From Streptomyces marokkonensis (GTDB lineage Bacteria; Actinomycetota; Actinomycetes; Streptomycetales; Streptomycetaceae): a stretch of 64,000 bases of DNA. The notes under the pieces were generated by a model. That model was not told where the DNA came from and made no database searches. It saw only the letters and a program-made list of their open reading frames with translations. The DNA is taken from positions 124,001 through 188,000 of the forward strand of contig NZ_VSKS01000001.1 in NCBI RefSeq assembly GCF_008312835.1, in the 5' to 3' direction. Shown piece after piece: positions 53,354-60,998 of the stretch. Made by a program: the position numbers and the translations under genes. The number at the start of each line of letters is the position of its first letter. Positions within the stretch are counted from its first letter, which is position 1.

Positions 53354-54687
53354 CGGCCCAGGAACGCGCGGAACCAGTCGGGCCGCTGGTCGCCGACGGC
53401 GGCGAGCAGGGTCAGCGCGACGCCGGTGGCGCCGGTGAGGAGCCCCGGGTCGTCGACGGGCCTGCCGGGTTCCTCCAGGTCGGCGAAGCCGAGCGGGCGG
53501 TCCGGTTCGTGGCGGTCGAGGAGCTGCCCGACCAGCTCCGGCAGGTGTGCGCGGGCGGCGGCGCTCCAGGGGGCGAACTCAAGGGTCAGCATGACCAGTC
53601 CGGCGAGGCCGTGGCAGAGCGTCGGCGAGAGCGGCCGGCGCTGCCCGGCGCGGGCGAGCGCGCCCTCGAAGGCGGTGACGGCGGCGGCACGCAGCTCCTC
53701 GTCCGCGGTGGCGGAGGCGACGGTGAGGAGGGCGCCGGCGACGCCGACGGTGCCGTAGCACCAGGCGATCCGGTCGTGGGCGCACCCGGCGGAGACCTCG
53801 TGACCGTGCTCGTCGACGGGGGTGCCGTCGCCCCACAGGGGTCCGTGCGCGTCGGTGTCCGCCTGTGCGCGGAGCCAGCGGGTGAGGCCGGCGACGGCCT
53901 CCAGGTGGCCGGGGCGGCGGTGGCCCGCCTCCCAGGCGGCGGCGAGGGCCGCGGCGACGCCCGGGACGCCGTGCGAGAGACCGAGGTTGAGGTACCCGTG
54001 CGGGTACTTGGCGTGGTAGTCGCCGACGGGCGGGTAGGACGCGGGCGTGATGAGCCAGCGGTGCGGGGTGCCCTCGGTCTCGGCGGGTCCGGCGAGCCAG
54101 ATGAGGTAGTCGGCGAGGGCGGCGGAGGCCTCGGCGACCCGCTCGGAGGGTTCGGTGACGGAGACGAGCTGGGCGAGGGTGCCCGCGGCACCGGTGACGA
54201 GGTCGTAGTCGAGGTCGCTGACGGCCCGCTCGGTGCGGTGCGGTGGAGCGGCGAGGACCTGCTCGGCGAGTTGTTCCGTCAGCCGGTCGAGGCTGGGGCG
54301 GAAGCGGGGTTCGTCGCGGGTGATGTCGGCGAGGGCGAGCACGAGGCCGCTGGTGCCGGCGAACAGACCGTAGTGCTCCAGGGGTTCGATCTGGGTGGAG
54401 AGGACCGCCTCGCGTATGTGGTCGTGCGCCGTGTCGAAGGCGCCGAGCCCGGCGCGGGCGGCGTACAGGTGCAGCAGCGCGGAGCCCGCGTGGCCGTGGG
54501 TGAGACCGGGCGGGTACCAGGCGCCGGTGGTGTCGCTCTGTTCGGCGGCGCGCAGCGCGAGGTCGTCGACCTGGGCGGTGGTCGCGGTCCGGGTCAGGAC
54601 CTGCCGGACGGCCGTCCGCGCGCGGCTCACGAGGTCGTCGTCTGCCACGCGGACCCAGCTGTCGGTACCGTGGTGGGCGAGTTGCAT
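53350..54687 (-). CDS. lanC: Lanthionine cyclase LanC
   Basis: A 445-residue (alpha/alpha)6 barrel enzyme. Zinc ligands are Cys310 in AWCYGTVG, and Cys358 and His359 in LCHGLAG. Earlier repeats are GLTHGHAGSA, GLFAGTSGLVLAL and LGLSHGVPGVAAAL. It joins Cys thiols to dehydro residues. ATG 54687 has only a weak ribosome site, and a strong hairpin lies between it and lanA, so lanC should be made at lower level than the precursor. Confidence 0.94.
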   Translation of the reverse strand: MQLAHHGTDSWVRVADDDLVSRARTAVRQVLTRTATTAQVDDLALRAAEQSDTTGAWYPPGLTHGHAGSALLHLYAARAGLGAFDTAHDHIREAVLSTQIEPLEHYGLFAGTSGLVLALADITRDEPRFRPSLDRLTEQLAEQVLAAPPHRTERAVSDLDYDLVTGAAGTLAQLVSVTEPSERVAEASAALADYLIWLAGPAETEGTPHRWLITPASYPPVGDYHAKYPHGYLNLGLSHGVPGVAAALAAAWEAGHRRPGHLEAVAGLTRWLRAQADTDAHGPLWGDGTPVDEHGHEVSAGCAHDRIAWCYGTVGVAGALLTVASATADEELRAAAVTAFEGALARAGQRRPLSPTLCHGLAGLVMLTLEFAPWSAAARAHLPELVGQLLDRHEPDRPLGFADLEEPGRPVDDPGLLTGATGVALTLLAAVGDQRPDWFRAFLGR

Positions 54688-54733
54688 GGTGGTCAGTCCC
54701 TGTCTGTTCGGCGTGCTTCTCGCGCTCTGCGAC

Positions 54734-54772
54734 GACGGGTGCTGCCGTGTCTCCACCACGGCAGCACCCGTC
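54734..54772 (-). terminator. Attenuating hairpin between lanA and lanC
   Basis: GACGGGTGCTGCCGTG (54734-54749) and CACGGCAGCACCCGTC (54757-54772) form a perfect 16-bp stem with a 7-nt loop in the 101-bp lanA-lanC gap. It has no T-run. Such hairpins allow partial read-through and protect the precursor mRNA in many bacteriocin operons. Confidence 0.82.
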
Positions 54773-54788
54773 GGGCGTTCGCCCGTGG

Positions 54789-54977
54789 TTACTTGCCGCC
54801 CACGCAGAAGATCGTGCACATGGAGGTGCAGGCGCAGGTCTTGGTGACCTGGCAGCCGACCCGGGTGCAGACGGTGCGGGTGGCGATCGTCGAGATGGAC
54901 GGCGGGGGCGCCTGCTCACCGGCGGGGCCGGCGGCGGGGGCGGAGATCCGGGCGTCCAGGTCGAATGCGTCCGACAT
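54789..54977 (-). CDS. lanA: Class I lanthipeptide precursor LanA
   Basis: A 62-residue peptide. The leader (about 1-26) has the class I box FDLD at residues 5-8 and a Gly/Ala/Pro-rich end GEQAPPP. The core (about 27-62) has 11 Ser/Thr and six Cys (37, 42, 48, 50, 54, 58). T33-R-T-V-C37 followed by T38-R-V-G-C42 parallels rings A and B of nisin (SISLC-TPGC), with ring B one residue larger. The end TCACTSMCTIFCVGGK allows interlocked rings. The leader cleavage site is not certain. GAGAGGA precedes ATG 54977. Confidence 0.92.
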   Translation of the reverse strand: MSDAFDLDARISAPAAGPAGEQAPPPSISTIATRTVCTRVGCQVTKTCACTSMCTIFCVGGK

Positions 54978-55099
54978 GTTTTTCCTCTCACGGTTCTTCC
55001 CGGCGTATTGATCCGCCGGGGTGCCGGGGTGGTTCCCGGCGTCGGGGAAAATCCTGTCGAATCGTTTCCGCCGGTTCCATTGGCCGTGGCGACAATATT

Positions 55100-55417
55100 T
55101 CAGGTCGTGGTGCGGGACGCCGTCTCCTGCCGCCCGGAGTTCGCGTATTCCGTGGAGAACACGTACGACGCCAGGCAGACGGTGAGGCGTGAATTCAATT
55201 CCAGTTTCTCCATGACGGCGGCGACGTGCGCGCGGACGGTCCGCTCGGTCACGTGCAGCCGTCTGGCCATGCGTTCGTTGGAGAGTCCCTCGGCGAGCAG
55301 GAGGAAGGTCTCCTGCTCGCGCGGGGTGAGGCGGCCGACCCGCTCCAGGGCCGGTTTCCAGTGCGGTGCGCCCGGTGCGCGGGCACCGGCGGGCGTGTGG
55401 GGGGCGGTGGCGCTCAC
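55100..55417 (-). CDS. LuxR-type DNA-binding regulator (105 aa)
   Basis: A 105-residue protein with only a C-terminal HTH: RVGRLTPREQETFLLLAEGLSNERMARRLHVTERTVRAHVAAVMEKLEL. No receiver or ligand domain precedes it. GTG 55417 overlaps the stop of the lasso ABC-transporter gene by 4 nt, so it is the last gene of the lasso operon. It lies 122 bp before lanA, in position to switch on the lanthipeptide operon. The intergenic DNA would be its natural target. Confidence 0.88.
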   Translation of the reverse strand: MSATAPHTPAGARAPGAPHWKPALERVGRLTPREQETFLLLAEGLSNERMARRLHVTERTVRAHVAAVMEKLELNSRLTVCLASYVFSTEYANSGRQETASRTTT

Positions 55418-57336
55418 GGTGCTGCGGTGCTCCTGTCTGCGGCGGGCCGGTCGAGCGGCCGGGTGAGGTGATCGGTGGTCAGCCTGCGGTAGAACGGGTC
55501 CTCGGCGAGCAGTTGCTCGTGCGAGCCCACGGAGGTGACGCGGCCGTCGTCGAGGACGACGATCCGGTCGGCCGCGCGGACGGTGGACATGCGGTGGGCG
55601 ACGACGAGCAGGGCGCGTTCCCGGGAAATGTCCCGGAGCACGTCGGTGAGGTCCCTTTCGTTGATCGGGTCGAGTTGTGACGTCGGTTCGTCGAGCAGGA
55701 CGAGTTCGGGCCGGACGAGGAGTGCGCGGGCGATGGCGACTCTTTGCCGTTCCCCGCCGGAGAGATTGAATCCGCGGTCGCCGACTTGCGTTTCCAGGCC
55801 GTTCGGAAGGCGGGCGACGAGTTCTTCGAGATTCACCATCCGCAGTGTCTCCCGGATTTCCCTCTCGTCCGCCGACGGATTCGCGTAGACGAGATTGTCC
55901 CGCAGCGTTCCGTACAGCAGGGGCGCGTGCTGCTCGACCAGTCCGATGCGGGCGCGGTGGACCCGTGGGTCGACGCCCCTGAGGTCGGCGCCGTCGAAGA
56001 GGACCTGCCCGCCGTCCGGCTCGTAGAACTTCTCGGCGAGGGAGACGATCGTCGTCTTGCCGGCGCCGGACCGCCCCACCATGGCCAGGAGCCCGGTGCG
56101 CGGTACGGAGAAGGAGACGTCGCGCAGCACCGGCCGTGTGCCGTACGCGAACGAGACCCGGCGCAGTTCCAGCAGGGGCACCTCGGCAGGACCGTCCGCC
56201 GGGGCGGGGGCCGGGAGCGGGGGCGGCGTGGCGGCCTCGTCCTGCTCGACGGGCAGGCGCAGCACGTCGTCGATGCGCTGGAGCGAGCCGAGGCCGCGCT
56301 GGATGAGGCTGAGCGCGTTGAAGAGGCCCGCGAGCGGCATGACCAGGTAGGTGGCGAACAGGAGGAACGCGACGAGTTCGCTGACGGACATGGAACCCTC
56401 GGACACCCGGATCGCGCCGATGAGCAGGACGAGCAGGAACGAGCCGTTGACCGCGATCTCCATGGCGGGTCCCACGACGGAGCCGAGCTTCGCGGAGCGC
56501 ACCCCGGCGGTGTAGGCGGTGTCGACGTCCGCGCCGATGCGCTCGGCCTCCCGGTGCTCGGCGCGGCCGGCCCGTACGGTCCTGATGCCGCCGAGGGCGC
56601 GTTCCAGGTCGGCGGTCATGGCGCCGACACCGGCGAGGGCCTGCTCGGTGCTGCTCCGGATGCCGGCCATCACACCCGCGACGAGGACGGCGGCGACCAC
56701 CAGCGTCCCGGCGACGACGAGGAACATCACCCAGTCGATCCACAGCATCAGCCCGGCGGCGCCGACCCCGGTGACGGAGACGGTGACGAGCTGGACGAAG
56801 CTGCCGGCGACCATGTCCCGCAGCACCGTGGTGTCGGTGCCCACCCTGGACAGCAGGTCGCCGGCGCGCCGGCCGTCGAGCTCGCTGACGCGGACGAAGA
56901 GCAGGCGTTCGACGAGCCGTCGGCGCAGCCGCCGGACCACGCTTTCGCCGGTCACGTCCAGCAGGTACTGTCCGCCTGCCTCCAGGCCCGCCTGGACGAG
57001 GAAGAGCGTGGCGAGCGCCGCGACGAGCGCCGAGACGGTCTGGTCCGCGGAGACCCTGTCGATCAGACGCATCGTCAGCAGCGGCTGGAACAGGCCGAGG
57101 ACGGTGCCCGCGACGGTCAGGGCGAGCGCGGCGCCCACGGTCCGGCCGCTGCCGCGCAGCAGCCGCAGCAGATCGCCGGTGGCAGGCCGGGCGGCCCCGG
57201 TCCCGTCGTCGCCCGGGCGCGCACCGGCACCGGCCGTCTTCCCCTCCCCGGGTCGCGCCGCTGCTCCGGCCCCGGTCGTGGCCTCGGTCCCGGCCGCCGT
57301 CCCGGGTTCGGCGAGCGGCCCCGCGTGGTCGGTCAT
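55414..57336 (-). CDS. Lasso peptide ABC exporter (LasD)
   Basis: A 640-residue half transporter. The N-terminal 55 residues are low-complexity Gly/Ala/Thr. The membrane domain is at about 65-360 with six helices. The ATPase domain (about 395-640) has Walker A GRSGAGKTT, signature LSGGERQRVA, Walker B LVLLDEPTSQLD and AHRMST. It exports the mature lasso peptide and gives self-protection. Its ATG shares one base with the B2 stop. It is different in sequence from lanT, so each pathway has its own pump. Confidence 0.9.
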   Translation of the reverse strand: MTDHAGPLAEPGTAAGTEATTGAGAAARPGEGKTAGAGARPGDDGTGAARPATGDLLRLLRGSGRTVGAALALTVAGTVLGLFQPLLTMRLIDRVSADQTVSALVAALATLFLVQAGLEAGGQYLLDVTGESVVRRLRRRLVERLLFVRVSELDGRRAGDLLSRVGTDTTVLRDMVAGSFVQLVTVSVTGVGAAGLMLWIDWVMFLVVAGTLVVAAVLVAGVMAGIRSSTEQALAGVGAMTADLERALGGIRTVRAGRAEHREAERIGADVDTAYTAGVRSAKLGSVVGPAMEIAVNGSFLLVLLIGAIRVSEGSMSVSELVAFLLFATYLVMPLAGLFNALSLIQRGLGSLQRIDDVLRLPVEQDEAATPPPLPAPAPADGPAEVPLLELRRVSFAYGTRPVLRDVSFSVPRTGLLAMVGRSGAGKTTIVSLAEKFYEPDGGQVLFDGADLRGVDPRVHRARIGLVEQHAPLLYGTLRDNLVYANPSADEREIRETLRMVNLEELVARLPNGLETQVGDRGFNLSGGERQRVAIARALLVRPELVLLDEPTSQLDPINERDLTDVLRDISRERALLVVAHRMSTVRAADRIVVLDDGRVTSVGSHEQLLAEDPFYRRLTTDHLTRPLDRPAADRSTAAP

Positions 57337-57773
57337 CAAGCGTTCCTCTCCTCGCTTCCGGAGCCCACGGTGATCAGCCTCCGGAAGTAGTTCTCGGGCA
57401 GTTCCTCGCCCACCAGCCGGCCCTCCGCCTCGACCCAGGCGTGGGCGCCGAAGGGCGGTGCGGCGCGGACGCCGACGCACCAGGTGGGCCACTCGCCGCG
57501 GGCCCGGCACAGCAGTGCGGTGGCGACCGAGCGCGGAAGGCAGCCCTCGCGTCCGGCGCAGACCGCGCTGACCGTGGTGACGGCCTGGCGGGCCCGGTAG
57601 GTACGGTCGTGGCCGGCCGGGCGGGCTCCGCGTGACACCAGCCCGAGCACCCGCCCCAGCCGGGCAGGCGGCAGGAGCAGCAGGGGCCGGGCCACGGCCA
57701 CGGCGACGCGGGCCCCGGCACGCTGGAGGAACGACGTACCGGTGTGGGCCTCCGGGACGGGGTGGAAGCTCAT
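57336..57773 (-). CDS. Lasso peptide leader peptidase B2
   Basis: A 145-residue transglutaminase-like Cys protease (PF13471 type). The catalytic Cys is C78 in EGCLPRSVATALLCR and the His H111 in FGAHAWVEAEG. The third residue, usually Asp, appears as Glu117. It cuts the leader from the lasso precursor with ATP-independent chemistry, guided by B1. It overlaps B1 by 4 nt and the ABC gene by 1 nt. A few Cys (72, 89, 99) are extra. Confidence 0.9.
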   Translation of the reverse strand: MSFHPVPEAHTGTSFLQRAGARVAVAVARPLLLLPPARLGRVLGLVSRGARPAGHDRTYRARQAVTTVSAVCAGREGCLPRSVATALLCRARGEWPTWCVGVRAAPPFGAHAWVEAEGRLVGEELPENYFRRLITVGSGSEERNA

Positions 57774-58021
57774 GGCCGTACCAGCCCGGCGTCGCGCAGG
57801 GAGGAGAGCAGCGCGGTCACATCGGCCCGCGCCCGGTCCTCGTCGACGTCGAACTCGGCGCACAGAAGGCCGGTGACGTCCTCGGCCGGGGCGCCGTCGA
57901 GCAGGGCCGTCAGGACCAGGCCGCCGGTCGGGTTGAGCTCCCAGTACTCACCCGTGCCGCCGTCGAGCAGCACCTTGCCGTAGTCCGTGTCCACCACGGA
58001 CACGTCCTCACGCAGTCGCAT
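57770..58021 (-). CDS. Lasso peptide RiPP recognition element B1 (PqqD-like)
   Basis: An 83-residue winged-helix recognition element: MRLREDVSVVDTDYGKVLLDGGTGEYWELNPTGGLVLTALLDGA. The strand segment GKVLLDGGTGEYWELN is the leader-binding edge, as in PqqD/B1 proteins. It holds the conserved leader (YxxPxLxxxG) and presents it to B2 and the cyclase. It lies 10 bp after the cyclase gene in the operon and overlaps B2 by 4 nt. Confidence 0.92.
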   Translation of the reverse strand: MRLREDVSVVDTDYGKVLLDGGTGEYWELNPTGGLVLTALLDGAPAEDVTGLLCAEFDVDEDRARADVTALLSSLRDAGLVRP

Positions 58022-58031
58022 GGGGTTCCCT

Positions 58032-59825
58032 TCAGATGGTGCGGAGCCAGACCTCGCAGGCGAGGGTGGCGTCGAGGCCGCCGTGCCGCAGTTCGGGCGA
58101 CGAGGGCCGCAGGGTGATGTCCAGCAGCTTGTCGGCGTCGACCAGCCCGGCCTTGGCGAGCAGCGAGTCCCGCCACAGCTCGGCGAGGCGCTCGCGGTTC
58201 TCCCGCAGTCCGTTGGCGGCGTCGGCGGACGCCTCGCCCTTGGTGGTACGGCGCAGCAGCGCGTCGGGCATCCGGCCGCGCATCGCGCTCTTGAGCAGCG
58301 GTTTGAACTCCCACGGGGTGGCGCGCTCCTCGGACCTGACCGACCAGCAGGCCTCGACGACGCGGTCGTCGAGGAACGGACTGGCCAGGGGCAGCCCGCT
58401 GTGCTCGGCGACCTGGTGCAGGACACGGGTGGCCCGCGTGCCGTGGTGGAGGGTGTGCAGTTCGTTGTGCAGAGCGCGGCCGGCACCGCGCGGCTGGGCC
58501 GTGTGCGCGGCCTCGCGCAGGCTCCGGCGTACGGAGGCGGCGGCGTCCGCGGTGGCCCAGACCGGCAGGCGCGGCGGGATGTCCCAGCCGAAGACGTCCG
58601 GGCTGTGCGGCGCGGGCCGGGGCGCGGTGACGTCGTCGGCGACGTCGGCCAGCCACTGGCCGTACGGCCGGCGGTCGGTAAGGACGGCCAGGGTCTCCCG
58701 CAGCGACCAGCGGTTCTGGGCGCGGTAGCCGCGGATGCTGCGCAGGGCCGTGAGCGGGCGGGTGGTCAGCAGGTCGCGGTGGTGTGCGGGGTGCCCCCAC
58801 AGGACGTGGTCGCCGCCCATGCCGGTGAGGTGGAGGCGCGATCCGCGGGCGAGGAGCCCGTCGTGGCCGACGAGCTGGCGCGGCTGGTCGAGGATGGTGG
58901 GGAGGGGCTCGTCGACGGGACCGCGCACGTCCAGCAGGCCGCTGTAGAACAGCGGGATGTCGTCGATGTCGAGCAGGATGTGCTCCAGGCCGTCGATCTC
59001 GGCGGCGGCGAGGCGGGCCCAGTGCACGTCGTCGTCGCCCGGGTCCCTGCTGGGCATGGTGAGCACGGGTAACGGCTCGCGGCTCACTCCGGCGGCGAGC
59101 GCGCAGACGGTGGTGGAGTCGAGACCGCCGGAGAGGTCGGCGCTGACGCTCCCGGCGGCGTCCACCCGCGTCCGCACCGCCTGGTCGAGCGCGTCGTGGA
59201 GCGCCTGCGCGCCCTCGGCGAGCGGGACGTGATGCCGCGGCGGCTCCCACCAGCGGACGGTCCGCGGGGCGGAACGGCCGAAGCGGAGGAGCTCACCGGG
59301 TACCACCGCGTGGACGCCGCGCCACAGGGGGACGTCACCCAGCGGATGCGGGACGAAGTCCAGCAGGCGCAGGGCGAGGACGTCGTCGTCGACCGGCGCG
59401 TCGAGGAGCCGGGCCAGGACGTCGGCGCGGTTGGCGGCGACGGTGGTTTTGTCCTCGGTGGCGTAAAAGAGGCGGCGCATCCCCGAGGCGGTGCCGCGTG
59501 CGTGGATCTCGCCGTGTGCCTCGACGACCACGTGGAAGTCGCCGGGCAGGCGGGTGGTGAGCCGGTCGACCGCGTCGACGTCGCGCAGTCCGGCGATGTG
59601 CGCGGCGAGTTCGCGTGCGCCGACCGGGGTGTGCCCGATCAGCGCCACGAAGATCCCGTGGTCGTTGCGGGCTTCTGCGGATCCGGTCCAGTCGCCCACG
59701 ACGAACGGGTTCCCGGACGGGTGCGTGATGGTGCGTTCGGCGCGTGTCCCGAGGCGGGAGGCCACGGCGAGGGCGGCCCCACAGTCCGGAAACAGCGCGA
59801 ACCATCCCTCGCCGTGGCCTGTCAT
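58032..59825 (-). CDS. Lasso peptide macrolactam synthetase C (asparagine synthetase-like)
   Basis: A 597-residue cyclase. The N-terminal glutaminase-like domain (about 1-190) lacks the Cys2 nucleophile, as in lasso cyclases. The C-terminal synthetase has the pyrophosphate loop SADLSGGLDSTT (SGGLDS 232-237), TGMGGDHVLWGHP and the late ASPFLDDRVVEACW and TTKGEA. It adenylates the ring acid (Glu8 predicted) and joins it to the core N terminus. It begins 4 bp after the precursor stop, so translation of A and C is coupled. Confidence 0.94.
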   Translation of the reverse strand: MTGHGEGWFALFPDCGAALAVASRLGTRAERTITHPSGNPFVVGDWTGSAEARNDHGIFVALIGHTPVGARELAAHIAGLRDVDAVDRLTTRLPGDFHVVVEAHGEIHARGTASGMRRLFYATEDKTTVAANRADVLARLLDAPVDDDVLALRLLDFVPHPLGDVPLWRGVHAVVPGELLRFGRSAPRTVRWWEPPRHHVPLAEGAQALHDALDQAVRTRVDAAGSVSADLSGGLDSTTVCALAAGVSREPLPVLTMPSRDPGDDDVHWARLAAAEIDGLEHILLDIDDIPLFYSGLLDVRGPVDEPLPTILDQPRQLVGHDGLLARGSRLHLTGMGGDHVLWGHPAHHRDLLTTRPLTALRSIRGYRAQNRWSLRETLAVLTDRRPYGQWLADVADDVTAPRPAPHSPDVFGWDIPPRLPVWATADAAASVRRSLREAAHTAQPRGAGRALHNELHTLHHGTRATRVLHQVAEHSGLPLASPFLDDRVVEACWSVRSEERATPWEFKPLLKSAMRGRMPDALLRRTTKGEASADAANGLRENRERLAELWRDSLLAKAGLVDADKLLDITLRPSSPELRHGGLDATLACEVWLRTI

Positions 59826-59829
59826 CGGA

Positions 59830-59949
59830 CTACCAGCCCAGGGGCAGGCGGACCTTGGGCTCGTGCGGTCCGCGCTTCAGGAATCCGGTGTCCTTGCGGA
59901 AGTCGCCGGCCTTGGACAGCGCCGGAACCTCGTAGACCTTCCTGGCCAT
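59830..59949 (-). CDS. Lasso peptide precursor A
   Basis: A 39-residue peptide. The leader (1-22) is MARKVYEVPALSKAGDFRKD then TG. YEVPALSKAG fits the YxxPxLxxxG recognition box, and Thr21 is the conserved residue at -2. The predicted core is FLKRGPHEPKVRLPLGW (17 residues), ring Phe1-Glu8 (eight-membered), and tail with Arg12 and Trp17 as possible plugs. If cut one residue earlier, a Gly1-Glu9 ring would form. No Cys, so class II. I do not recognise this core. GAAGGGA precedes ATG 59949. Confidence 0.93.
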   Translation of the reverse strand: MARKVYEVPALSKAGDFRKDTGFLKRGPHEPKVRLPLGW

Positions 59950-60038
59950 GGTTTCATCCCTTCTCGCGTGGGTTTCTGGCGAGACGGCCCCGTTTCCCGG
60001 GATTGCGGTGGCCGCCTGGGAATGATCCTCGGCCGGGT

Positions 60039-60069
60039 GCCACCGGCCGCTCAAGGAGCGGCCGGTGGC
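60039..60069 (-). terminator. Hairpin between the GntR gene and the lasso operon
   Basis: GCCACCGGCCGCTC (60039-60052) and GAGCGGCCGGTGGC (60056-60069) form a perfect 14-bp stem with a 3-nt loop. It insulates the lasso operon from the upstream GntR transcript. Confidence 0.85.
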
Positions 60070-60208
60070 CATCACGGTGCGTGGTCACGGCGCCGGGCCG
60101 TCCGGCACCCCCTCGTGAGGGGCCGCCACCTGGGAGGAAGGCGGCCGGGCGCCGGCGGATCCGCCGGTCCCCGTGCGAGGGATCACCGTGGTCTTCTTGG
60201 GTTGTTGG

Positions 60209-60679
60209 TCACTCTCCGCCTGAGCTTCCTTGGCTCCAGCCCGGCCGGCGGTGGTTCGCGCCGGACACCCCGCGGTGCGCCCTCCCGTGGCGCGCCGCGA
60301 CCCGTGGCATCCGTTCGATGGCGGAGATGATGGCGGCGCGCGGGATGCCCGAGACGTCGGCGAGGTTGACGACCCGCTGGAGCTGGTCGGAAAGGTCGTC
60401 GAGGGCCACCGGGCGCGCTGCGGGGAGGACGACGACGCCCCGTCCGCGCCCGAAGTCGACGACCCCCTCGCTGCGCAGCATGCGCAACGCCCGCAGGATG
60501 GTGTTCTTGTTGGCGCCGTACTCCTTGCCGAGCTGGTCGGCGGGCGGAAGGTGCTCTCCCTGGGCGTAGCGGCCCGACGCGATGTCCATCCTCAGTCGCG
60601 CCCGGATCCGGGCGTAGAGCGGTACTTCGGTGGCACTGCTGTGGTGGCGGATGTCGGCCGCTCCCGAAGCAGTTGACAT
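60209..60679 (-). CDS. GntR-family regulator
   Basis: A 156-residue regulator. The winged helix (about 15-85): VPLYARIRARLRMDIASGRYAQGEHLPPADQLGKEYGANKNTILRALRMLRSEGVVDFGRGRGVVVL. The C-terminal part (about 90-156) is short, lacking an UTRA or FCD ligand domain, and ends in an Arg/Gly/Ser tail, so it belongs to the small-effector group. ATG 60679 follows GGGAGC. It is upstream of the lasso operon on the same strand, separated by a terminator, and divergent from the XRE operon. It is a candidate regulator of either. Confidence 0.83.
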   Translation of the reverse strand: MSTASGAADIRHHSSATEVPLYARIRARLRMDIASGRYAQGEHLPPADQLGKEYGANKNTILRALRMLRSEGVVDFGRGRGVVVLPAARPVALDDLSDQLQRVVNLADVSGIPRAAIISAIERMPRVAARHGRAHRGVSGANHRRPGWSQGSSGGE

Positions 60680-60706
60680 GTGTTGCTCCCCCTTCTGGCT
60701 CAAGTT

Positions 60707-60718
60707 GTGCTCAAGCAC
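60707..60718. promoter_or_regulatory. Short palindrome before the GntR gene
   Basis: GTGCT-CA-AGCAC lies 28 bp before the GntR start. CTCAAG also occurs at 60699-60704, giving spaced direct repeats. It may be an autoregulatory operator. Confidence 0.35.
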
Positions 60719-60998
60719 TCGCACCATGCCGACGGCACGCCGGGGCAGGGAACGCGGACCGTGAGTGGGAAGGCTCCGTGTGGTCGGTTCGGAGCCGGTC
60801 ACGCCCGCGTCGTTCCCCCTGGTCCGGCGTCGATCCGAGTCGATGTCTCGGTGAGCGGTCCTTTCACGTCGGTCGACGGCCGGTGCAGCCGTACCGTAGC
60901 CCGCGGCTTGACGCGCTTCAACCGTCGTCGCCAGAGTGGGGGTTGCACCGCTTCACCTGAGTGGAGACACGAGCCGGGCCCGACAGGGGGTGGACGCC

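Noticed and set aside
50327-53758. 1143-codon open frame on the plus strand opposite lanB
   Set aside because: Very long antisense frames are common in high-GC DNA. It has the low-information Gly/Val/Arg/Asp composition of a shadow frame and lies exactly over lanB, whose motifs are clear.
55100-56743. 547-residue version of the LuxR-type gene
   Set aside because: The upstream portion is Arg-rich shadow of the ABC transporter; only the last 105 residues show the HTH, and GTG 55417 overlaps the transporter stop in the manner seen through the operon.
59950-60208. A second lasso or lanthipeptide precursor upstream of lasso A
   Set aside because: The in-frame upstream extension of precursor A and other short frames lack a leader motif or Cys pattern.
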